Origin: Moritella sp. JT01
Lineage (GTDB): Bacteria > Pseudomonadota > Gammaproteobacteria > Enterobacterales > Moritellaceae
Assembly (NCBI RefSeq): GCF_001574435.1
Contig: NZ_LOCN01000026.1
Location: 1-64,000 of the forward strand
Length of the DNA stretch: 64,000 nt
Reading direction: 5' to 3'
This document shows, piece after piece, positions 1 to 8,861 of the stretch. Every line of letters starts with the position of its first letter. Position 1 is the first letter of the stretch. A program made the position numbers and the translations under genes. The notes below the pieces were generated by a model, which was given only the letters and a program-made list of their open reading frames with translations, had not been told where the DNA came from and did no database searches.

Positions 1-165
1 GGAGTGAAATAAGAGAGGGCTACACACACTCAATAATAATATACTTTTTTTCATAAACATTTTCCTACGCTATACTGTTAAATCGAAAATTAATAAAATT
101 GCGAAACGCAATATAACACCATAGTGGTAGTAAATTTGGTGACCTGTAAGACATTATGGGTTTAA

Positions 166-198
166 ATGTAAAGAAAATGTAAAGAAAATGTAAAGAAA
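166..198. repeat. 11-bp tandem repeat, three copies
   Basis: Three perfect head-to-tail copies of the 11-mer ATGTAAAGAAA lie in the 450-bp gene-free stretch at the left edge of the window. No gene is supported in 1-450. The remainder holds AT-rich sequence and the hairpin repeat listed next. Confidence 0.85.
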
Positions 199-305
199 AG
201 CAATGCTCTGGTCTAGGCTCACTTCTATACATTATATGGAATGAGAAACGGACCCGATTCTCTGCATTAGTAAATGTAAGAAAAATTGATATGTTAAGAT
301 TCTGA

Positions 306-420
306 TTGAGCTAAAACTCTAAGCCACTTTGGGGCAAATTTGGCTTAGCGTGATTGCACTAAGCCAAAGGTGGACAGCAATGGCTTAGTGCTTGGACTGT
401 AAAGTGTAGATTTAGCATTA
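306..420. repeat. Dispersed double-hairpin repeat, complete copy
   Basis: Two adjacent hairpins are visible. In hairpin A, CTAAGCC pairs with GGCTTAG around 319-348. In hairpin B, CACTAAGCC pairs with GGCTTAGTG at 358-390. Hairpin A plus flanks recurs in the same orientation at 63944-64000. A partial A occurs at 57982-58004 and B plus its downstream flank at 62606-62675. The copies are diverged. It is probably a small palindromic mobile or recombination element. No family name can be assigned from sequence alone. Confidence 0.7.
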
Positions 421-450
421 CTGAAAATATGGACAAAATGTGTCCGTATA

Positions 451-1065
451 TTAAACCCTTGTTGCAAGTATTACCCCGCACGACGCCAATATACCACTTG
501 ATAACCGATTCATCATTCGTCTTGTCTTTTGGCCTCTGAATAAGTGACGGACTTTAGCACCTGCACAAGCATAGGCACTAAGTACGCCTCCAACAGCAAA
601 GGTTGATATCAGCAAAATTATAACAACTTCATGAAATCTAATACTTGATAGTTCAATAAATGCAGGAAGGAATCCCATGTAAAATAGAATAGCTTTAGGA
701 TTGGCAAGTCCAGTAACTAACCCGACAAAGAGGCTGGACGTTAAACTGCCAGCTTTAGGCTCAATCTCTTCACTTAATACTATATCTGCTCGCCAAATAC
801 GATAAGCCAACCATATTAAATAACTAGCGCCTAAATACTGTAACACTACAGAAAACTCGCCTAGTATGGATGAAATTGTCGAGAGTCCAGTCAATGCTAA
901 GCAAATTAAAATATAATCAGCCAACTGTGTGCCTAATGCGGCCATTAGGCCGTGCCTCGCTCCTAACGTAATAGAACGAGAAATAATAGCCATTACACTG
1001 GGTCCGGGAATCAGTGCCGATATCAACATTGAAAAAAATAGCAGTATTCCTGACATAAGAGTCAT
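451..1065 (-). CDS. LysE/RhtB-family amino-acid exporter
   Basis: Inner-membrane exporter of the LysE/RhtB superfamily, which moves amino acids or their analogues out of the cell. The protein is about 204 residues with roughly six hydrophobic segments. It carries the family PGP motif (residues 20-22) near the end of the first segment and a conserved NPK-type turn in the middle (GLANPKAILFYMGFLPAF). I chose the start at 1065 because a GGAG ribosome-binding site lies 5 nt upstream. A start at 1113 would add 16 residues and overlap the upstream gene. The acetyltransferase gene upstream ends at 1103, so the two are probably co-transcribed. The substrate cannot be read from the sequence. Confidence 0.85.
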   Translation of the reverse strand: MTLMSGILLFFSMLISALIPGPSVMAIISRSITLGARHGLMAALGTQLADYILICLALTGLSTISSILGEFSVVLQYLGASYLIWLAYRIWRADIVLSEEIEPKAGSLTSSLFVGLVTGLANPKAILFYMGFLPAFIELSSIRFHEVVIILLISTFAVGGVLSAYACAGAKVRHLFRGQKTRRMMNRLSSGILASCGVILATRV

Positions 1066-1102
1066 AATTTCTCCAAAAAAACCAATGTAAGTAACATTAA
1101 TT

Positions 1103-1582
1103 TTATTCAGCAAAATCTATCAAAGTTTGTCCCGACATACGATAGCCAACCCATTCATCTTGTGACTCGGCACCAATCGAATGATAAAAATCGCGTGACG
1201 GTTTATTCCAATCAAGACAGCTCCACTCAAATCGACCGCAACCTTTTTGTAAGGCAATTTTCGCCATTCTCTTCAGTAATAGTTTACCGGCACCTTTACC
1301 ACGGTACTCAGGCGAAACATAAAGATCTTCTAAATAAAGTCCAGGCTTTGCCAACCAAGTTGAGTAGTTATAAAAATATATAGCAATACCCACTGGTTGG
1401 TCATCTTGCTGACAAATTAACGCATTGACATGGTTATCTTTAGAGAAAATAGTTGCTTCAATAGTTTCTTCCGTTGCATGCACTTCATCCTCCGCTTTTT
1501 CATAAATAGCCAGCTCTCTAATGAAATGTAGAATTAATTTACTATCTGTTGCTACTGCTGGACGAATGGACAATTGATTCAC
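1103..1582 (-). CDS. GNAT acetyltransferase, spermidine/diamine (SSAT) type
   Basis: Acetyl-CoA-dependent N-acetyltransferase of 159 residues. The acetyl-CoA loop RGKGAG is at residues 94-99. The surrounding pattern (YFYNYSTW, then YLEDLYV, then PEYRGKG, then CLDWNKPSRDFYHSIGA) closely follows the SAT1-like diamine/polyamine acetyltransferases. The substrate is therefore probably a polyamine or related amine, by family resemblance only. It precedes the LysE exporter on the same strand with 37 nt between the genes. An acetylate-and-export pair is possible but unproven. A LysR gene is divergent, with a 103-nt shared spacer. Confidence 0.82.
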   Translation of the reverse strand: MNQLSIRPAVATDSKLILHFIRELAIYEKAEDEVHATEETIEATIFSKDNHVNALICQQDDQPVGIAIYFYNYSTWLAKPGLYLEDLYVSPEYRGKGAGKLLLKRMAKIALQKGCGRFEWSCLDWNKPSRDFYHSIGAESQDEWVGYRMSGQTLIDFAE

Positions 1583-1685
1583 TTGTTGTTCCTTTATATT
1601 AGTAATTAATTATTGGTCTATCATAGCGATTGAAGTGCTATGATACCAATGCATTGTATTCACACCTAGATGAGCTGCATTCATA

Positions 1686-2585
1686 ATGAATCTACATCAA
1701 ATTGATTTAAATCTATTACTTTTATTCGACGCCTTGTACCGCTATCGCTCGGTCTCCATCGCCGCCAATGAAATTTATCTTAGTCAGTCAGCGTTTAGTC
1801 ATGGGTTATCCCGACTGAGAAAACACTTGGCAGATGAGCTATTTATTCGTATTAATAATGTGATGGAGCCAACACCCTTGGCCCATGAGCTTGCTACGCA
1901 TATAACCCCTGCCCTCGCTCAACTTTATAATGGTTTAAATAGTAGTGCAGTGTTTGACCCGGCAATCAGTGATCTAGAATTAACTTTTTCAGCCACCGAT
2001 TACACCCAATTCAGTTTATTACCCAAGCTTATAAGTCATATTAGTAAGGTAGCGCCCAACATTCGGATCACAGTGACACCGTCTGAAGATAAAGTTCCGA
2101 CGGCAAAGCTGCTCAGTGGCGAACTCGATTTTGTGCTGGGTTTTAGTCATGAAATTGAGAAATCATCCACCATAGAACGTCAAACGTGGCTGCAAGACAG
2201 TTATTGCACCATCGCGAGAAAGAATCATCCGCAACTAGAAGATGGCTTAACATTAGATAAGTTTTTGAGTCTATCGCACGTTAGAGTATCCCCGTGGGGT
2301 GAAAAACAGGGTATTGTTGATAGGCAGTTAGCAAAGCAAGGGCTTAACCGTCATGTTGCTTTGCAATTACCCAGTGTTATGGCAGCACCCTATACCATAG
2401 AAAACTCAGATTACCTGCTAACGTTTCCACGTCTAATTGCAGAACATGTCGCTAAAATGATCGACATTGACATCTACACTCCGCCTATTCCCATCCCGGA
2501 CTATCAACTAAATGTATATTGGCACAAGCTAAACAATAGCAAAGCAAGCCACCAATGGTTAAGCCAACTGATTAGTCTGCTATAG
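1686..2585 (+). CDS. LysR-family transcriptional regulator
   Basis: Full-length LysR regulator (299 residues). The N-terminal winged helix-turn-helix covers about residues 3-62 (LNLLLLFDALYRYRSVSIAA, then LSQSAFSHGLSRLRK). A periplasmic-binding-protein-like effector domain follows from about residue 90. It is transcribed divergently from the acetyltransferase/LysE pair, the usual position for a regulator of its neighbour, so that pair is the likeliest target. No convincing T-N11-A palindrome was picked out by eye in the short spacer. The effector is unknown. Confidence 0.88.
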   Translation: MNLHQIDLNLLLLFDALYRYRSVSIAANEIYLSQSAFSHGLSRLRKHLADELFIRINNVMEPTPLAHELATHITPALAQLYNGLNSSAVFDPAISDLELTFSATDYTQFSLLPKLISHISKVAPNIRITVTPSEDKVPTAKLLSGELDFVLGFSHEIEKSSTIERQTWLQDSYCTIARKNHPQLEDGLTLDKFLSLSHVRVSPWGEKQGIVDRQLAKQGLNRHVALQLPSVMAAPYTIENSDYLLTFPRLIAEHVAKMIDIDIYTPPIPIPDYQLNVYWHKLNNSKASHQWLSQLISLL

Positions 2586-2746
2586 CATGAGTTACATAGG
2601 ATAAAGCTAGATTCACCAGAACAGTGCAAAATTATCTTCACCAAACTATGGATAAAAATTAACTTAAAGAGGTTTAAATGAGGGTTTAATGGGCTTTTTG
2701 GTGTGAATGGTGAAATAGACCTCTCAGGGACGATTTTATCCAAAAA

Positions 2747-2775
2747 TCAAAAAAGCCTCCAACTAGGAGGCCAAT
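2747..2775 (-). terminator. Intrinsic terminator of the metalloprotease gene
   Basis: On the minus strand GCCTCC-TAGTT-GGAGGC is followed by six T residues. It lies about 75 nt after the stop of the minus-strand metalloprotease gene. Confidence 0.75.
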
Positions 2776-2845
2776 TTCAATGAACCACTACAATTAGAAA
2801 AAGTATGGACTGATTGAGATTAACACCTCATTAAGCTACATGGCG

Positions 2846-4048
2846 CTACAACGGCAAGTCCGAATAAAATCCGGTTTGTGTGAAAGCTTCTTTTATTTTT
2901 GAAGTTTTCTCATCAGAATAATCCAGAGCTGAAGCTGAGGATATCAATCCGTCTACTAGGTCTTTACTGCTTGAAGAGGGATTTAATTTCCAAACATTTT
3001 TTTCAGCATGTATATAAATTTCAATTAATTCATCAAGAGTAAAGACGCCATAATTATCATCTTTAAGAAGAAGATAGAAGGAATAGTTTAAAGTATCTCC
3101 AATAATATGTACTTCTAGCTCATCCAGACTGTTTTTACCTTGATCAGAGATTGCATCAATGACATTTTTATATTGCGGGTTTTTAAAATCTCTAACATTT
3201 GTAGAACAATCAGAATCAGATATATTACATTTTATATGATCAGCGCCATGAATAAGATCTGTTTTACCCGTTGTTTTAAACTGGTAGTATTCAGCTATTA
3301 TATCTGAGAAGTGTTCCGACCAACCACCTAAACTATCCCTCAAAGCATTTATTTTTTCGAATGAATGCCCCTTTTTACCTGTGTAAGCATGGGTCAATTC
3401 ATGAACTAAGATATCACTTGTGGCAAATGAATAAGTATATTCTATTCCACTACCATCGCGATGTATACCATCGGAAATTAAGATATTATTTTTAAACTGG
3501 TCAGGCGCATATTCATGATCGGGGCGAACATACTGAGCGTTAGCGCCAAACAGATAGTGCGAGATGATTGTGATTTTTTCAGACATAGGAAGCTCGCCTG
3601 ATAATTCTTCATAAAAAGGCACTGCATTATTTAAAATAAACCAAGTATCATTAATCGGCGAAAAGCTGCCATTTCTTTTATCTTGATCATGCTGAAGAAT
3701 TTCATTCTTTGTAGGGCAAGGAAAAGTTAAAATTTCGCGTGGATAATAATCACTCCAAAAACCGTCAGGAATAGGGTTTTCAACCGACCCATTTTCCCAC
3801 CCATTCCTTAGTTCAAAGTTTGTATTGCTCATGTTACAGGTACCGGGAGTATCGCCTTTGGTTACTCTTAATGGCTTATCGGCAAGTTCATCAAGACCAT
3901 AAGTATAAATGCCCGTAGCGCCATTTCCCCCATGCCCAGATACTTCAATAATAGAATCTGTACTATTATTACCAGTTGGAGGGGAAGAATCAAAGCATCC
4001 AGAAAGTAAAAGCGGAAGACTCAAATAAAAATAAGTAGGCAGAGACAT
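2846..4048 (-). CDS. M4-like zinc metalloprotease lipoprotein
   Basis: Predicted lipoprotein of 400 residues. A hydrophobic leader ends in the lipobox LLSGC with the acceptor Cys at 18, so it should be anchored in the envelope. The zinc site HELTH is at residues 216-220. The third ligand is probably Glu245 in GGWSEHFSDIIAEYY, which resembles the NE-ISD glutamate region of thermolysin-family (M4) gluzincins. The usual large M4 propeptide and PPC domains are not apparent, so this is a divergent or minimal member. The gene stands alone: a divergent gene lies upstream and a terminator downstream. Substrate and maturation are unknown. Confidence 0.7.
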   Translation of the reverse strand: MSLPTYFYLSLPLLLSGCFDSSPPTGNNSTDSIIEVSGHGGNGATGIYTYGLDELADKPLRVTKGDTPGTCNMSNTNFELRNGWENGSVENPIPDGFWSDYYPREILTFPCPTKNEILQHDQDKRNGSFSPINDTWFILNNAVPFYEELSGELPMSEKITIISHYLFGANAQYVRPDHEYAPDQFKNNILISDGIHRDGSGIEYTYSFATSDILVHELTHAYTGKKGHSFEKINALRDSLGGWSEHFSDIIAEYYQFKTTGKTDLIHGADHIKCNISDSDCSTNVRDFKNPQYKNVIDAISDQGKNSLDELEVHIIGDTLNYSFYLLLKDDNYGVFTLDELIEIYIHAEKNVWKLNPSSSSKDLVDGLISSASALDYSDEKTSKIKEAFTQTGFYSDLPL

Positions 4049-4476
4049 ATTTAAAAACCTTATATAAAATAATAATTGCTTGTTTAGTTATCTAAGATAG
4101 CTTTATCTATCGTTGAATTTTGGCTAAACATGATGTTTTTACAAATGAAATGTTACCCCCTTAGGGTAGCATTTATAAATTAACAGTAAATTAACATTCG
4201 AGCAACACAAAGGTTCATTAGAAAAATATACACCGCTTAATCTCGCTTGTGAGTACTTTGGTTAGGTAAAGTGTTCTGCGCAGTTATCCAGTAAATTAGC
4301 ATTGAACTCCCCTACGAAACGCCTGTTGTCAGAAAATTTAACATATTTTAGTTAGGCCATTATTTATTAAATAAGAAAGGTTTTGATAAACATACACATA
4401 AATAAGTTGGATTAATTAATGCATGTATGAGAGTACAAGTTAAAAAATGACAACCTTATGATTAAGGAGAGCGACT

Positions 4477-5217
4477 GTGACGAAACTAACGACTTTAAGG
4501 GGAATGACAGTGAATAAACTATTTTATAAACCTATAAATCTTCATGCTTTAATCTTTATGTGTCTTATATTTTTTACTAACATATCTCACGCATCATTAA
4601 TTGATAGAGGAAATGGCCTAGTATATGACGATGTTCAAGACATTACTTGGTTACAAGATGCTAACAATTCACAAACTAGTGGTTATGATGCTGATGGCCT
4701 GATGACATGGGCAGAGGCAAATACATGGGCAACAGGCTTAGTGTTTCAAGGGATAAATGACTGGCGTCTATTTACTCGTGATTTATTTGATCCTAATTGT
4801 GATTATACCGACCCCAGTAATGGCCATACTTCAGGTGATGGCTGTACGGGAAGTGAACTAGGTTACTTGTATTATAATTATTTTGGTTTGGATGCTGGAG
4901 ACGGCTTAGACCCTTCGGCAACAGATGCGGCAGGCGTCGCCAACATGAATATGTTTATCAACATGCAAAACTATAACTATTGGGATGGTACTTTACCAAA
5001 ATCAAGCCCAACGGAATATTGGGATTTTAGTTTACGATGGGGTGATATTGTTAGTGACTATGAATGGAACGACAATTATGCTTGGGCAGTTACTGATGGT
5101 GATGTTGGTTTAGCAGTATCAGCGCCAGCAACAGGTTTGTTATTTATATCGAGCTTATTACTCATTTTATGGTACAAAAAAAATAAACGCTTATTGGTCA
5201 GTAAAATGAAATGCTGA
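4477..5217 (+). CDS. DUF1566-like exported protein with PEP-CTERM-like tail
   Basis: Exported protein of 246 residues. After a signal peptide ending near SHA, the region starting LIDRGNGLVYDDVQDITWLQDAN, with later motifs such as NDWRL and YAWAVTDGDVG, matches the DUF1566-type proteins common in Shewanella and relatives. Those often carry PEP-CTERM tails. Here the C terminus is VSAPATG, then a hydrophobic helix, then a basic KKNKR cluster, which has the layout of an exosortase sorting signal. A GTG start at 4477 has AAGGAG 8 nt upstream. An internal ATG at 4504 also has a G-rich site and would give a more typical signal peptide. No exosortase gene is in the window. Function is unknown. Confidence 0.6.
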   Translation: MTKLTTLRGMTVNKLFYKPINLHALIFMCLIFFTNISHASLIDRGNGLVYDDVQDITWLQDANNSQTSGYDADGLMTWAEANTWATGLVFQGINDWRLFTRDLFDPNCDYTDPSNGHTSGDGCTGSELGYLYYNYFGLDAGDGLDPSATDAAGVANMNMFINMQNYNYWDGTLPKSSPTEYWDFSLRWGDIVSDYEWNDNYAWAVTDGDVGLAVSAPATGLLFISSLLLILWYKKNKRLLVSKMKC

Positions 5218-5293
5218 GCACGTGCCTACGACTTGCTAAGCCTATACAGTCTTCAGTAAGTCGTTTTATAACCGGTGCCGGTGGTACTAATAC

Positions 5294-5330
5294 AAAAAGG
5301 GCTAGCACGATGCTAACCCTTTTATTTTTA
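5294..5330. terminator. Bidirectional terminator
   Basis: The inverted repeat AAGGGCTAGCA / TGCTAACCCTT (one mismatch) is flanked by A-rich and T-rich runs. It lies between the convergent DUF1566-like and Old Yellow Enzyme genes. Confidence 0.75.
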
Positions 5331-5360
5331 TCGCAATCTACAAAAAATTAGTACTCTGTC

Positions 5361-6413
5361 TTATACAAGACTCGTCAACATCTTATCTGAATATTCAACT
5401 AAGTCCTTACCATCTCGAACACGCTCGACATAATCAGGGTTGGCAATAAATGGTCGACCTATCGCCAGCAGATCAAATTTATCATCCGCAATCGCTTTGC
5501 TACCAGCTTCAGCGGTAAAGCTACCCACTCCCACTAATGTCTTGTTATAAATACTGCGAACATAACTTGACGCTCGACCACCTAAATAGTCAAATTCCAT
5601 CGAATCATCGAAAATACCAATATGTAAGAAGGCTAAATCACGTTTCTCAAGTTCAGGGATAAGATAATCGAATACAACACGGTCACGACTGTCACCAGCC
5701 ATATTGAAGTATGCACCCGGCGATACACGTAGGGCGGTTCTGTCTTTACCGATACGAGCAACGATGGCATCAACGACTTCGAGTGCGAAACGCGACATAT
5801 TTTCAGGTGTCTGACCATATTCATCACTGCGGCGGTTACTGTCGTGATGTAAGAACTGATCAATTAAATAACCGTTTGCTCCGTGTATTTCAACACCATC
5901 AAAACCTGCGTCTATCGCGTTTGCCGCTGCTTGAGAATAATCACTCACTAACTGAGCAATCTCTTCTACCGATACAGCCTTTGGTATTTGATAAGTCAGT
6001 TCACGCATTCTAGGTACACTACCTTCAACACCGACGGCAGAAGGCGCCATGACATCTTGACTGCCTGTTACTTGATAAAAGTGTGGGTGTGCTACACGGC
6101 CCGTGTGCCAGAGCTGTGCAAAAATTTTGCCACCGTTTTTATGTACCGCATCAGTTACGGTTCTCCAACCATCAATTTGTGCTGGCGTAAAGATACCAGG
6201 GGTATTTGGATAACCTTGACCGTCAGGACGTATGATCACCGCTTCAGAAATGATTAAACCAGCCTCGCCTCGACGACCATAGTAGTCAGCCATATCTTGA
6301 GTCGGCACTAACTCATCATCAGCCATACAGCGAGTCAGAGGAGCCATGAGAATGCGATTTTTTAACGATAGAGTCTTATTAAGTACATAAGTTTGAAATA
6401 GGTTATCAGTCAT
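5361..6413 (-). CDS. Old Yellow Enzyme family NADH:flavin oxidoreductase (NemA-like)
   Basis: FMN-dependent ene-reductase of the Old Yellow Enzyme family (350 residues, normal length) that reduces activated alkenes, nitro compounds or other electrophiles in the cytoplasm. The family marks are APLTRC near residue 24 and HGANGYLIDQFL at 177-188, whose His and Asn bind the substrate carbonyl. A DLLAIGRPFIANPD region near the C terminus binds the FMN phosphate. The gene is divergent from a TetR-type regulator. Three palindromic operators sit in the shared 158-bp spacer, so electrophile-induced expression like E. coli nemRA is likely. The exact substrate is not determinable. Confidence 0.9.
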   Translation of the reverse strand: MTDNLFQTYVLNKTLSLKNRILMAPLTRCMADDELVPTQDMADYYGRRGEAGLIISEAVIIRPDGQGYPNTPGIFTPAQIDGWRTVTDAVHKNGGKIFAQLWHTGRVAHPHFYQVTGSQDVMAPSAVGVEGSVPRMRELTYQIPKAVSVEEIAQLVSDYSQAAANAIDAGFDGVEIHGANGYLIDQFLHHDSNRRSDEYGQTPENMSRFALEVVDAIVARIGKDRTALRVSPGAYFNMAGDSRDRVVFDYLIPELEKRDLAFLHIGIFDDSMEFDYLGGRASSYVRSIYNKTLVGVGSFTAEAGSKAIADDKFDLLAIGRPFIANPDYVERVRDGKDLVEYSDKMLTSLV

Positions 6414-6427
6414 AGCAACGTCCGTTT

Positions 6428-6496
6428 CTTGAATGTACGTTCAAGATATTCTTTTTTGAATGATCATTCAAGATCTATTTTTGAATAAATATTCAA
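6428..6496. promoter_or_regulatory. Three tandem TetR-type operators
   Basis: Three sites share the half-sites TTGAA(T/C)...TTCAA. Site 1 is 6428-6445 (CTTGAATGTACGTTCAAG), site 2 is 6456-6471 (TTGAATGATCATTCAA, a perfect palindrome) and site 3 is 6481-6496 (TTGAATAAATATTCAA). They are centred about 25-27 bp apart in the spacer between the divergent Old Yellow Enzyme and TetR genes. Site 3 covers a TTGAAT -35 (6481-6486) placed 18 bp before TATAAT (6505-6510) for the TetR gene. The regulator therefore probably represses itself and the reductase. Confidence 0.75.
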
Positions 6497-6571
6497 AAAT
6501 AGATTATAATGGACTTCATTACATAATATGACTCAGCGATAAAGAGTCTCAAGAAGAGTTACCAACTAGCC

Positions 6572-7153
6572 ATGCGTATTGCAGAATTTGATAGAGAGAA
6601 AGTACTGAGATCTGCTATGACCTCCTTTATGGATAAAGGTTACGGTAAGACAAGTATGCAAGATTTGAAAAAGGCCACAGGTTTACACCCTGGTTCTATC
6701 TATTGTGCGTTTGAAAATAAGCGTGGCTTGCTTTTAGCCGCATTAGAGCAATACCATCTTGATAGAAATACCGAGTTCACGGGGATTTTCTCTGGTCAAA
6801 GCACAGTGCTTATTGAGCTCAAATCTTATTTGGATCATATCGTTTTAGAGTGTCAGAGCTGTGATGCGTCGCGTGCCTGTTTACTGACTAAAGCATTAAA
6901 TGAGGTCGCTGAACAAGATGAAGAAGTGCATGGTATTATCAAGCTTCACCTCGCTAACTGGCAGCAAGCTATTACTCAAGTTTTGCAAAAGGCCATTGAT
7001 CAAAATGAAATTTCCAGCGACCGCAACGCTGATGAACGCGCTCATTATTTGATGATGGGTATATATGGCTTAAGAACATTCGCCCACACACACCCAGAAG
7101 GTAATACCATAAAGCAGTTAGCGGAACAGCTTTTTCAGGATGTGTGTCGATAA
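6572..7153 (+). CDS. TetR-family regulator (NemR-like)
   Basis: Regulator of 193 residues with an N-terminal TetR helix-turn-helix (about residues 8-55: GYGKTSMQDLKKATGLHPGSIYCAFENK). Cysteines lie at positions 45, 94, 97 and 103. Cys103, in RACLLTKALNEVAEQ, falls where electrophile-sensing NemR proteins keep their redox Cys, but this equivalence is inferred. It is divergent from the Old Yellow Enzyme gene across three matching palindromes. A cysteine-modification sensor of reactive electrophiles controlling the reductase is the best reading. Confidence 0.85.
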   Translation: MRIAEFDREKVLRSAMTSFMDKGYGKTSMQDLKKATGLHPGSIYCAFENKRGLLLAALEQYHLDRNTEFTGIFSGQSTVLIELKSYLDHIVLECQSCDASRACLLTKALNEVAEQDEEVHGIIKLHLANWQQAITQVLQKAIDQNEISSDRNADERAHYLMMGIYGLRTFAHTHPEGNTIKQLAEQLFQDVCR

Positions 7154-7196
7154 CTTAATCTTACTGTATTCGGCATTATGACCGCGCTTAGGCCTC

Positions 7197-8405
7197 TTAC
7201 GGTACGGCAGCCAAGCACGCAAAGGCATATTTACTACTCATATCCGCGGGTATGTGCTTATTCGAATCAATAACAAACTCACCATTAGGCTCTTTTGTTA
7301 CATACGTTTGCAACGCAAGATAAATTGGCCATTGGTGCCTGCCTGACGGAATAACCCCGTCACTAAGATTAATGGATGAACTAATCACCCCTGGGGCACC
7401 ATAGGCTCGTAAACAAAAGTTATTGGCTTGTATCGGTGTCATTTTTACTCCCCTTACCATATTAAATCCTTCACGCATGATACTTGGCTCGGCTGAAAGG
7501 AATTCAGGATCTTTAGCTAAATTAAATTCTTTAAACTCGGCCCATGTATATGGACGTCGAATACGATATTTTTTTCCTGATATAGTCACATTGACTTCAC
7601 GTTTGTAGTTCATTGCTACTCGGCTAGTATCATTAAAGTCAAATACCATTCCGCCATTTAGATTGCTGTTCGCTTTCATTTCTCGACAAATATCATCATC
7701 ATTTTGAATATCATGATCAAGTGACACACAAAGCGAAATTGGATATAGGTTACTAAAGCTAGGATCTGCAGTATCGACAATTAGTGGTTTTACTTGAGCA
7801 TGTATAAGATCTAATGCCATTGCGGCGGTTAACATGTTGGACGCTGACTTCCAATAGGAAAGTTTAAAATTAGGATAACCTACTAAGTAAGGGGTTATCA
7901 CCCCGCCTTCTTTAAATTCACCGAACCCTTCAAACCATGCAATATCTTCAGTAACACATTGTATATCGCCTTGCTCTTTTGCATTCAATGGTGTTACACA
8001 GAATCGAATTTGATTACCTTTACCCTCATCGCTCATTTGTAGAGTGTAACTTTGCTCTCGGCTAACAACAGTATCGATGTTATTTTTAATCACGATCCAT
8101 TCAAATAAGCTACTCGTTTGAGGGTCTTTGTTTAAATCAAAGTATTTATACTGACCATAGAGAGTATGCTCACCAAAACGCGCCCCCTGTATTTCAATGT
8201 CCATTGCGCGTGGCTTTGAATCTTTCACAGCCCTGACAGTTTCCTCTGGAGTACAAGCTACGTCATTAGGCGTTGATACTTTAGGTGTAACATTTATTGC
8301 TTCAGGTTTTGATGGTTTTTTTGTTGGCGTTGTAGAATCGTCTCCGCTACCGGCATAAGCCATAAGTGATGCGGTACAAGCAGCAACGAATATCTTTTTC
8401 AACAT
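7197..8405 (-). CDS. Exported protein of unknown function, paralogue-like leader but no lipobox Cys
   Basis: I do not recognise a domain in this 402-residue protein. The N terminus MLKKIFVAACTASLMAYAGSGDD closely parallels the lipoprotein at 12644-13939 (MFKKILVAVSTASLVACGGG), but the lipobox Cys is replaced by Tyr. It would therefore be cut by signal peptidase I, if at all, rather than lipidated. The body contains several Cys and a long mixed region with no visible repeats. The gene is monocistronic and preceded by a 456-bp leader with two hairpins. The two proteins also share leader sequence elements, which suggests an old duplication. Confidence 0.55.
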   Translation of the reverse strand: MLKKIFVAACTASLMAYAGSGDDSTTPTKKPSKPEAINVTPKVSTPNDVACTPEETVRAVKDSKPRAMDIEIQGARFGEHTLYGQYKYFDLNKDPQTSSLFEWIVIKNNIDTVVSREQSYTLQMSDEGKGNQIRFCVTPLNAKEQGDIQCVTEDIAWFEGFGEFKEGGVITPYLVGYPNFKLSYWKSASNMLTAAMALDLIHAQVKPLIVDTADPSFSNLYPISLCVSLDHDIQNDDDICREMKANSNLNGGMVFDFNDTSRVAMNYKREVNVTISGKKYRIRRPYTWAEFKEFNLAKDPEFLSAEPSIMREGFNMVRGVKMTPIQANNFCLRAYGAPGVISSSINLSDGVIPSGRHQWPIYLALQTYVTKEPNGEFVIDSNKHIPADMSSKYAFACLAAVP

Positions 8406-8434
8406 GATTAACTCTTTTTATTTTTCAATTGAAT

Positions 8435-8539
8435 CACCGAGCTCATAATCATCATCTCGGTGTACTCGGTAGGATAAAAATTATAAAAATAGATCATGCG
8501 GATACACTTCTATGCACACTGACTATTAACAGTGTGCAT
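8435..8539 (-). promoter_or_regulatory. Leader with two hairpins upstream of the 7197-8405 gene
   Basis: CACCGAG/CTCGGTG pairs across 8435-8462. ATGCACACTG/CAGTGTGCAT pairs perfectly across 8512-8539 with an 8-nt loop. The leader of the related gene at 12644-13939 has a similar imperfect ACCGG/CTCGGT hairpin near 13968-13990 and a shared AGGGCAATAAT element further upstream. A common regulatory leader is likely. The regulator is unknown. The remaining gap to 8861 shows nothing else. Confidence 0.4.
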
Positions 8540-8861
8540 TCTAATTATTTTACAATTGAAGGGCAATAATGGTTTTGTAAGTGTTTGTTACAACTATTTA
8601 ATTGATAACAAAGCAGCCGGTTCTGTCCTTATCTCCCTCCTGTTCATTTCTTTGTAATCAGGTAGACTCCACACATCCAGATTAAATCATGACTATGAGT
8701 GTCAATTAATTCTTTTTTATAAGAAAATAGCTCATTAAAAAATACCTTCCTCCTTATATTGATTGAAATTACTTGCAGGGTTTTAAACTTAACCGAGCAG
8801 TTTTTCGGCTAATTATTTTTAGTTAATAGTATGAAGGTATAACTAATGAAAAGGATGTAAT

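Noticed and set aside
166-198. Short tandem repeat as a CRISPR-like array
   Set aside because: Units are 11 bp and contiguous with no spacers.
2504-2743. Minus-strand frame over the LysR 3' end
   Set aside because: Overlaps the real LysR gene and lacks any protein-like pattern.
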